DNA from: Candidatus Methanofastidiosum methylothiophilum
Lineage (GTDB): Archaea > Methanobacteriota_B > Thermococci > Methanofastidiosales > Methanofastidiosaceae
Direction: 5' to 3'
Length of the DNA stretch: 5,084 nt
NCBI GenBank assembly: GCA_001587675.1
Contig: LNGD01000106.1
Coordinates: 1-5,084 of the forward strand
The notes under the pieces are model-generated. The model worked only from the letters and a program-made list of their open reading frames with translations, was not told where the DNA came from and did not search any database. Positions 1-5,084 of this stretch are shown piece after piece (position 1 is the first letter of the stretch; each line of letters starts with the position of its first letter). A program made the position numbers and the translations under genes.

Positions 1-1
1 A

Positions 2-1138
2 CTTGAGCTTGATGAGGAAGTAATTATTTCTTACCAAGATCTTTTCACTAGATTAGAAGGTACCAAAGGTCCATTTGTTTCAAAGAATTTTGAAAAAACT
101 TTGTTTGACTTGATCTTGTATATGAAGACAGTTGGAGAAAAAGTTCAGAAAGAGCGTTTAAAGAGAAATAAAATGCCAAGATCTCATATTTATAGAATTG
201 CAACATTTCTTGAAAATTGGTTTAAGGTACATGGTAACGAAGGTTATTGCTACATTTTTGAAAAAACTAAAACAAAGAAGGATGAAGATACTCTGAAGTT
301 AGAAATATTGTCATTAGACCCAAGACCAATAACAACCCAAGTCTTAGATTATGTATTTGGAGCGGTTCATATGTCAGGTACCTTAGAACCTCTTAATGCA
401 TATTCTGATATGATTGGGACAAAAAATCCAGCTTACAAAGTATTCCCATCCCCATTTTCTCCAATGAATATAAAGGGAATTGTCACTAAAGGAGTTACAA
501 CAAAAGGAACTCATAGAAATGAAGAAATGTATAAAAAAATTACATTGAAAGCATTAGACATAATCCATTCAGTTCCAGCAAATGTTGGTATTTTTTGTTC
601 TTCATATGAAGTTCTTGATGGGCTATTAAATTCAGGCATAGCACTCATGTCAGATAAACCAGTTTTTGTAGAAAGAAGGAACATGGATTCAAGAGAAAAT
701 GACATGTTAGTTTCTGATTTCAAATTTCACTCTGGGAAGAAAGGTGCTGTTTTATTGGGAGTAATGGGAGGAAGAAATGCTGAAGGCGGCGATTATCCCG
801 GCAACGAGATGAATACTGTTATAATAGTCGGAGTGCCTTATGCAAGGCCAAGTCCAAGGATTGAAGCACAAATTGATTACTATCAAAAAGTTTTTTTAGG
901 TAAGGGAAAATATTATGGTTACTATCTACCAGCCCACAGGAAATTGAGTCAAGCAGCGGGAAGAGCCCATAGACTTTTATCTGACAAAGCATTAATTGTT
1001 TTTCTTGATGAGAGAGTTGCGAATAAATTTGTTTCAAAAGATATACCAAAGTGGATTAGAGAATGTTTAGAATTTATTCCAGACTCCGAAGAAATGCTAA
1101 AAGAGAAGGTAAAAACGTTCTTTGGAATTCACAGATAA
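2..1138 (+). CDS. XPD/Rad3-family (DinG-like) ATP-dependent DNA helicase, C-terminal part; 5' end outside window
   Basis: This is the C-terminal 378 residues of a superfamily 2 helicase of the XPD/Rad3/DinG type, which unwinds DNA 5' to 3' using ATP, probably in repair. The frame is open from base 2, so the gene starts left of the window. Visible landmarks (visible residue 1 = base 2): MSGTLEP at 124-130, the start of the second RecA-like domain; GGRNAEGGD at 256-264, motif V; QAAGRAHR at 317-324, motif VI with the arginine-finger residues, followed by DKALIVFLDERV. The Walker A and DEAH boxes and the Fe-S cluster cysteines of XPD lie in the missing N-terminal half, so Fe-S status and the XPD versus DinG choice cannot be settled here. 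Full archaeal XPD is about 600-700 residues, so just over half is present. A TTG at 101 is not the start: the same reading continues upstream without a stop. The stop is TAA; the next gene follows after 38 bases. Confidence 0.92.
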   Translation, partial: LELDEEVIISYQDLFTRLEGTKGPFVSKNFEKTLFDLILYMKTVGEKVQKERLKRNKMPRSHIYRIATFLENWFKVHGNEGYCYIFEKTKTKKDEDTLKLEILSLDPRPITTQVLDYVFGAVHMSGTLEPLNAYSDMIGTKNPAYKVFPSPFSPMNIKGIVTKGVTTKGTHRNEEMYKKITLKALDIIHSVPANVGIFCSSYEVLDGLLNSGIALMSDKPVFVERRNMDSRENDMLVSDFKFHSGKKGAVLLGVMGGRNAEGGDYPGNEMNTVIIVGVPYARPSPRIEAQIDYYQKVFLGKGKYYGYYLPAHRKLSQAAGRAHRLLSDKALIVFLDERVANKFVSKDIPKWIRECLEFIPDSEEMLKEKVKTFFGIHR

Positions 1139-1139
1139 G

Positions 1140-1150
1140 TTTAAAAATTA
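1140..1150 (+). promoter_or_regulatory. possible archaeal TATA box before the zinc-ribbon gene
   Basis: TTTAAAAATTA lies directly after the helicase stop codon, in the only intergenic gap long enough for a promoter upstream of the polymerase genes. If used, transcription would begin about 25 bases downstream, near 1170, giving an mRNA with almost no leader for the ATG at 1177. There is no strong purine-rich BRE, and A/T runs are common in this DNA, so it may be chance and the gene may simply be read from the helicase promoter. Confidence 0.35.
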
Positions 1151-1176
1151 TGTAAATATGTATAGGTAGGGATAAG

Positions 1177-1395
1177 ATGAAGGAAATTGAATGTCCAGTA
1201 TGTCTTGAAATTATAGATTTTAAAGAACTAAAGGATGGCCTTAACATAGAATGTCCATTCTGTGGTGAAGAACTCATTTTAGTCAACTTTGAAGAAGATT
1301 GGGAACTTATTGAAAAAGAAGAGATATTGGGATGGTACGAAGAGGAAGAAACCTTTGAGGACACTCTAGAAGAAGATTTAATTTACGACAACTAA
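1177..1395 (+). CDS. small acidic zinc-ribbon protein, LysW-like
   Basis: A 72-residue protein of unknown role. Residues 1-37 form a four-cysteine zinc ribbon: CPVC at 6-9 and CPFCGEEL at 26-33, with 16 residues between the pairs. This spacing and the second knuckle followed by a hydrophobic strand resemble LysW/ArgW, the carrier protein of lysine/arginine biosynthesis. LysW ends in EDWGE, whose terminal glutamate carries the substrate; here EEDWE appears internally at 39-43 and the chain continues for about 29 more residues, ending YDN. It is therefore unlikely to work as a standard carrier, and no lys/arg genes are nearby. The tail (38-72) is extremely acidic, with 17 Asp/Glu and one Lys in 35 residues, which could bind a basic protein surface or mimic DNA (inference). 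The ATG start is preceded by the G-rich AGGTAGGGAT at 1164-1173, a weak ribosome-binding site. It lies 38 bases after the helicase and 24 before DP1, suggesting co-transcription. Confidence 0.82.
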   Translation: MKEIECPVCLEIIDFKELKDGLNIECPFCGEELILVNFEEDWELIEKEEILGWYEEEETFEDTLEEDLIYDN

Positions 1396-1410
1396 TCCCA
1401 TTAATCCTAT
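1393..1410 (+). repeat. 9-bp tandem direct repeat between zinc-ribbon gene and DP1
   Basis: TAATCCCAT (1393-1401) is followed immediately by TAATCCTAT (1402-1410), matching at 8 of 9 positions. The first copy begins with the TAA stop codon of the zinc-ribbon gene and the second ends exactly where the DP1 ribosome-binding site begins. It looks like a small slippage duplication of the spacer. The same bases allow a short 4-bp hairpin (CCAT 1398-1401 with ATGG 1409-1412) that would touch the ribosome-binding site, but it is too weak to call functional. Confidence 0.6.
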
Positions 1411-1416
1411 GGTGAT
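1411..1416 (+). promoter_or_regulatory. ribosome-binding site of DP1 (decides GTG start)
   Basis: GGTGAT pairs fully with the conserved 3' end of archaeal 16S rRNA (AUCACC). It sits one to three bases before the two candidate start codons, TTG at 1417 and GTG at 1420. The three-base gap to GTG resembles the common archaeal layout GGTGATNNN-start, so GTG 1420 is preferred; TTG 1417 would leave no spacer. Confidence 0.7.
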
Positions 1417-1419
1417 TTG

Positions 1420-2979
1420 GTGGGAGAAACTGCATCGTTTAATAAAGAAATTTATAACTTATTTTTACAAAATAATCTTATTCTTACTGTTAACTCCGTC
1501 GACAATCTGTCATCTATTGAAAAAAATAAATATTCTGAATTAATTGAATTCCTAAAAGAAAAAGGAAGAGTTTTTGTCGATGATAATGACCTTGATGATT
1601 TTATAAAGGAAAAGGTCGAAAAGGAAATTCCAACTACATCAGAAAAAGGAAATGTAGAAGTTGAATTAGAAGATTATAATTTAGAGATTAAACGGTCAAT
1701 TAATGCTAAGAAAATCCCTGCTAAAGAACATGAAGCAGATATTAAATTTACAAAAAACATAAAGTCAGAAAATGTATCGCCGGGATCTATTGAAGATTTT
1801 ATTAAGCTTTTCAATGACAGATATGCCAAGATGAAAAAAATGTTTAGAGAGCGACAATCTACAAGAGACTTTATGTCTATTGGAGACGCTCTGAGATTAA
1901 AGAAAGGTGAAGAAGTAAATGTCGTTGGCATGGTTACAGAAAAAAATGAATCAAAAAAAGGAAAGTTAATTTTAACTGTTGAAGATGATACAGGAAGAAT
2001 TAAAGTATTTTTTTCAGGTACAAAGGAACTTGATGAGAAAGTCAAATTTATCATGCTAGATGAAATCATCTGGATTAAGGGTGTCCTTGGAGACGGCATC
2101 ATATTCGGAAAGGAATTTGAGTTTCCAGATCTGCCTGTTTCTAGAGAAATCCATAGAAGTGAAGTTGACTTATGCTCAGTCCATATTTCAGACATACATG
2201 TTGGTTCAAATGCCTTTCTTGAAAAATCTTTTTTAAAATTTATTAAGTGGTTAAATATTAGGATGGGTTCACCTGCTCAAAGAGAGTTAGCTTCCAGAGT
2301 AAAATATTTAGTTATTGCTGGTGACCTTGTTGATGGTGTTGGTACTTATCCAAATCAGGAAAAGGATTTGAAAATACTTGATGTATACGATCAGTATGAA
2401 AGGCTATACGAGCTTCTTTCAATGGTTCCTGACTGGATTAGAATAATAATGTCCCCAGGTAATCACGATGCAACGAGAAATGGAGAACCACAATTACCCG
2501 TGGAAAAAAAATATGCAGAAAAATTATACGAATTACCAAATGTCGATATGGTTCCAAATCCTTGCTTTTTTGAAATGCATGGAGTTGGAACAGTGATATA
2601 TCATGGAACAAGTATTTATGATTTTGTTGAAGGCATACCTGGAATAGGCCACGACAAACCTGTGCCTGCAATGAAGGAGATGTTAAGAAAAAGACATCTT
2701 GCACCCGTATATGGTGGAAAAACTCCAATATCTCCTGAAGATAAAGATTATTTATTAATAGATAGTTATCCTGAAATATTCCATACTGGACATATTCATG
2801 TAAACGGATATGGAAACTATCGTGGAACTTCAATGATTAATTCTGGTGGTTGGCAAGCCCAAACTGACTATCAGAAAATGAGAAATATAATGCCCACGCC
2901 AGGTAGAGTTCCAATATTTAATCTTAAAACTCATAAGCTCTCTATAATGGGATTTTGTGAGGATGTCGGGGGATTTTAG
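1420..2979 (+). CDS. polB: DNA polymerase D small subunit DP1 (3'-5' proofreading exonuclease)
   Basis: DP1 is the exonuclease subunit of the archaeal replicative polymerase PolD and forms a complex with DP2. The protein has 519 residues from GTG 1420 (520 if TTG 1417 is used), within the family's usual range. In order: an N-terminal helical region (about 1-60), a charged linker (about 60-135), an OB-fold (about 163-236, with VVGMV and DDTGRIKVFF), then a calcineurin/Mre11-type phosphoesterase domain. All expected metal-binding motifs are intact: SDIHVG (D258, H260), GDLVD (D302, D305), PGNHD (347-350, with N348, H349 and D350), YHG (H395) and GHIH (H458, H460). The exonuclease should therefore be active, unlike the degenerate B subunits of eukaryotic polymerases. 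An in-frame TAA at 1402 rules out an earlier start. The gene ends in TAG with DP2 beginning at the next base. The symbol polB follows common annotation for DP1; dp1 is also used. Confidence 0.97.
   Translation: MGETASFNKEIYNLFLQNNLILTVNSVDNLSSIEKNKYSELIEFLKEKGRVFVDDNDLDDFIKEKVEKEIPTTSEKGNVEVELEDYNLEIKRSINAKKIPAKEHEADIKFTKNIKSENVSPGSIEDFIKLFNDRYAKMKKMFRERQSTRDFMSIGDALRLKKGEEVNVVGMVTEKNESKKGKLILTVEDDTGRIKVFFSGTKELDEKVKFIMLDEIIWIKGVLGDGIIFGKEFEFPDLPVSREIHRSEVDLCSVHISDIHVGSNAFLEKSFLKFIKWLNIRMGSPAQRELASRVKYLVIAGDLVDGVGTYPNQEKDLKILDVYDQYERLYELLSMVPDWIRIIMSPGNHDATRNGEPQLPVEKKYAEKLYELPNVDMVPNPCFFEMHGVGTVIYHGTSIYDFVEGIPGIGHDKPVPAMKEMLRKRHLAPVYGGKTPISPEDKDYLLIDSYPEIFHTGHIHVNGYGNYRGTSMINSGGWQAQTDYQKMRNIMPTPGRVPIFNLKTHKLSIMGFCEDVGGF
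2968..2974 (+). promoter_or_regulatory. probable ribosome-binding site of DP2 inside the end of DP1
   Basis: GGGGGAT matches the archaeal GGTGAT signal with one mismatch and lies five bases before the TTG start of DP2. It overlaps the last DP1 codons (…GGF), so it is also constrained by coding. With a TTG start and an imperfect site, independent initiation may be modest and ribosomes ending DP1 may re-initiate directly. Confidence 0.45.
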
Positions 2980-5084
2980 TTGATTGAGGCATATTTTGAA
3001 TCCCTAGAAAGTGAGGCTAAAAAAGCATACGATATTGCACAAGAGGCAAGAAAAAAGGGATTGGACCCATCACCTTCAGTAGAGATACCCTTAGCAGCGG
3101 ATATGGCAGGTAGAATAGAAGGAATAGTAGGGCCAAAGGGCGTAGCAAAGAAAATAAAAGAACTTGATATGCAAGGTCACCCAAGAGAGAAGATAGCGAT
3201 TATAATTGCAGATGAAATTATATCTGAGAAATACTCCAAAAAGAATTCAAAGGAGAAGCTTGCTGAGCAGGCAATAAGAACTGGATTAGCTATTTTAACA
3301 GAAGGTATTGTATCAGCTCCACTTGAGGGTATTTCAGATGTTAAGATTAAATCAAATTTTGATGGAACTGATTATTTAGCATTGTATTTTGCTGGCCCAA
3401 TAAGGTCTGCAGGTGGTACTGCAGCGGCTCTTTCAGTTCTTTTAGGAGATTATGTTAGGAAAAGACTAGGGCTATCAAAATATAAAGCAACTGAGGAGGA
3501 GATTCAGAGATTTATTGAAGAAATCGAACTTTATGAGAGAGGAAAGACTAATCTCCAATATAAACCTTCAAACAAAGAAGTAATTATTGCACTTTCAAAT
3601 ATCCCTATTGAAATAACAGGAGAAAGTACTGAAGATTTTGAAGTTTCAGGGTATAGAAATCTACCGAGAATAGAAACTAACAAAGTTAGAGGAGGAGCTC
3701 TTCTTGCTCTGGCTGAAGGAGTAATCCAAAAATCAAAAAAAATTGAAAAAGTCTTAAAAGTATTCGAATTAGAAGGTTGGGAATTTTTAAAAGAAATGAA
3801 AAAAGAAGAAAAGAAGGAAACAGACAGTGATACTGATAAAATTAAACCCAATTGGAAGTACCTATCTGATTTACTTGCAGGAAGACCTGTTATCTCTCAT
3901 CCAGGAAGCAAAGGTGGGTTTAGAATAAGATATGGTAGGAGTAGGAATACTGGATTTGCAGCATGGGGCTATCATCCATCAGTAATGGAAGTTGTGAATA
4001 GATTCATAGCTATAGGTACTCAACTGAAAACTGAAAGACCCGGAAAGGCAACTGTTGCTATGCCAGTGGATTCAATTTTGCCTCCTTATGTTAGATTTAA
4101 AGACCAAAGTTGTGACTGGTTATATTCATATGAAAATATAAAATCTGAAGATATAGATGAAGTAATTTTTTTAGGTGATGTTTTAATTGCATATGGTGAT
4201 TTTGTTGAAAACAATCATATATTGCTCCCATCAGGATACGTTGAAGAGTGGTGGATACAAGATCTAGAAAAGGCCTTGAAAGAAAAAGGAGAATTAGACT
4301 CTTATGAAGACATTATAAAAGGTTCTAGAATTCCCAATGAAAAAGAAGCTCTTGAAATATCTAAAAAATATAATATACCGCTTTATCCTAAATATACGTT
4401 TTTGTGGAACTACATAACTTTAGAAGATTTAGACTATTTAATTAATTTTAAAGGATTTTCAATAAATAATGATAAAATAGTATTTGACCTTGAAGATGGA
4501 TTAAGGATTAAAAAAATTATTGAAGATTTATGTATACCACATAAAGTCATAAATGATACTGTAACTATTGAATCCCATATTTTATCTTTAATTCTTTCAG
4601 GCAAACAAGTTTATGGAGAAACTATATTTGACAGAGTTTCTAATTTACTAGGAATCCAAGTCAAGAGTATCGTGAATACAACTGTTGGATGCAGAATGGG
4701 AAGACCTGAAAAAGCAAAGGAAAGAAAGATGAGCCCACCTGTACATGCATTGTTTCCTATTGGTATGAATGGTGGCTCCACCAGAAGTATCATTAAAGCG
4801 TCTCAAAAAAATTATATAGAAGTTGAATCTGTTAATAAGAGATGCCCCAAATGTAATACAAAGACCTACATGACAAAATGTCCTAACTGCGGTAGTATGA
4901 CAAAGTTATATATGAGTTGCTCGAAACAAAACTGTACCTATGAAACATCTAGCGGCGTTAGTGAAAAATGTCCCGAGTGTGGATCACATCTTGTTGTCTA
5001 TTCAAAGAAAAAATTAAATCTTAAAGAGGATTTGGAACTTGCTCTAGTAAATATCGGCGGGGAATTGCCCAAAGAAGTAAAAGG
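2980..5084 (+). CDS. polC: DNA polymerase D large subunit DP2, N-terminal 701 residues; 3' end outside window
   Basis: DP2 is the polymerising subunit of PolD. The N-terminus matches family members almost from the first residue: YFESLE at 5-10, then VEIPLAADMAGRIEGIVGPKG, which resembles Pyrococcus DP2 as I remember it. Further conserved blocks are GPIRSAGGT (139-147), NIPIEITGE (207-215), RGGALLALAEG (from 237), GRPVISHPGSKGGFRIRYGR (301-320) and GRMGRPEK-type GCRMGRPEKAKERK (570-583). Two zinc knuckle pairs follow: C622/C625 with C634/C637, and C647/C652 with C664/C667. A Lys/Glu/Asp-rich linker lies at about 270-290. The start is well fixed: the in-frame stop at 2977 blocks anything upstream and the conserved region begins four codons later, so TTG 2980 is the only usual start codon available. 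Full DP2 is about 1,100-1,300 residues, so the catalytic aspartates, the second half of the core and any C-terminal PCNA-binding motif or intein lie beyond the window. The frame has no stop up to the edge. Confidence 0.97.
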   Translation, partial: MIEAYFESLESEAKKAYDIAQEARKKGLDPSPSVEIPLAADMAGRIEGIVGPKGVAKKIKELDMQGHPREKIAIIIADEIISEKYSKKNSKEKLAEQAIRTGLAILTEGIVSAPLEGISDVKIKSNFDGTDYLALYFAGPIRSAGGTAAALSVLLGDYVRKRLGLSKYKATEEEIQRFIEEIELYERGKTNLQYKPSNKEVIIALSNIPIEITGESTEDFEVSGYRNLPRIETNKVRGGALLALAEGVIQKSKKIEKVLKVFELEGWEFLKEMKKEEKKETDSDTDKIKPNWKYLSDLLAGRPVISHPGSKGGFRIRYGRSRNTGFAAWGYHPSVMEVVNRFIAIGTQLKTERPGKATVAMPVDSILPPYVRFKDQSCDWLYSYENIKSEDIDEVIFLGDVLIAYGDFVENNHILLPSGYVEEWWIQDLEKALKEKGELDSYEDIIKGSRIPNEKEALEISKKYNIPLYPKYTFLWNYITLEDLDYLINFKGFSINNDKIVFDLEDGLRIKKIIEDLCIPHKVINDTVTIESHILSLILSGKQVYGETIFDRVSNLLGIQVKSIVNTTVGCRMGRPEKAKERKMSPPVHALFPIGMNGGSTRSIIKASQKNYIEVESVNKRCPKCNTKTYMTKCPNCGSMTKLYMSCSKQNCTYETSSGVSEKCPECGSHLVVYSKKKLNLKEDLELALVNIGGELPKEVK

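Noticed and set aside
889..898. T-run (and a similar one near 2010) as an archaeal terminator
   Set aside because: Both lie inside conserved coding sequence of the helicase and DP1, so they are more likely Phe/Leu codons in A+T-rich DNA.
511..1049. Two minus-strand reading frames (511-723 and 819-1049) opposite the helicase
   Set aside because: Both lie opposite conserved helicase motifs and show no domain or start signal of their own.
101..1138. Helicase gene starting at TTG 101 as a complete 345-residue protein
   Set aside because: The frame is open back to base 2 and the start would fall in the middle of a helicase that lacks its ATP-binding half. The gene is cut by the window edge, not short.
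1074..1364. 96-codon reading frame on the minus strand opposite the zinc-ribbon gene
   Set aside because: Ser-rich, low-complexity translation mirroring the acidic codons of the + strand gene. It has no recognisable domain and crosses the gene boundary.
1377..1385. TTTAATTTA as a separate TATA box for DP1
   Set aside because: It lies inside the last codons of the zinc-ribbon gene, has no clear BRE, and such A/T runs are frequent here. The strong ribosome-binding site fits translation from a longer operon mRNA.
1409..1411. ATG at 1409 as the DP1 start
   Set aside because: It is in a different frame from DP1 and overlaps the GGTGAT ribosome-binding site.
1674..2195. 173-codon reading frame on the minus strand inside DP1
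   Set aside because: It lies wholly opposite well-conserved DP1 sequence, is Ser/Phe-rich as expected for an antisense shadow, and has no plausible domain.
2438..2833. 131-codon reading frame on the minus strand inside DP1
   Set aside because: It lies opposite the phosphoesterase motifs, which are clearly under coding constraint on the + strand. Its translation shows no family features.
3531..4793. Two minus-strand reading frames (3531-3851 and 4611-4793) opposite DP2
   Set aside because: Both are shadows of conserved DP2 blocks. The + strand frame is uninterrupted and matches the family throughout.

Overview
The window is a stretch of archaeal chromosome carrying replication and repair genes, all on the + strand. 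The two subunits of the archaeal family D DNA polymerase (PolD) lie next to each other, which identifies the source as an archaeon from one of the groups that use PolD (Euryarchaeota-grade lineages and several other phyla, but not Crenarchaeota). The DNA is A+T-rich, arginine is mostly AGA/AGG, and the ribosome-binding signal before the DP1 gene is of the GGTGAT type seen in many euryarchaea. I cannot fix the lineage further; an A+T-rich methanogen-like euryarchaeote would fit, but this is a guess.

Layout: (1) positions 2-1138 hold the C-terminal 378 residues of an XPD/Rad3 (DinG-like, COG1199) superfamily 2 helicase whose start lies left of the window. (2) After a 38-base gap with a possible TATA element comes a 72-residue, very acidic zinc-ribbon protein (1177-1395) that resembles the amino-group carrier protein LysW in its cysteine spacing but lacks the LysW C-terminus. 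(3) A 9-bp tandem duplication and a good Shine-Dalgarno site lead into DP1, the proofreading exonuclease subunit of PolD (1420-2979). (4) DP2, the large polymerase subunit, begins at a TTG directly after the DP1 stop codon, in the same frame, and runs off the right edge (2980-5084). Its first 701 residues are visible; the catalytic aspartates are expected beyond the window.

The four genes are tightly packed (gaps of 38, 24 and 0 bases) and probably form one or two transcription units for DNA replication and repair: helicase, small zinc-ribbon protein, exonuclease subunit and polymerase subunit. There is no gene-free stretch over 300 bases. I see no RNA gene, mobile element, CRISPR array or convincing terminator.

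I do not see clear evidence of an undescribed system. The two points most worth a second look are the LysW-like acidic zinc-ribbon protein placed between a helicase and the replicative polymerase, and the zero-gap, same-frame DP1/DP2 junction, where a single UAG codon separates two subunits that act as a complex.
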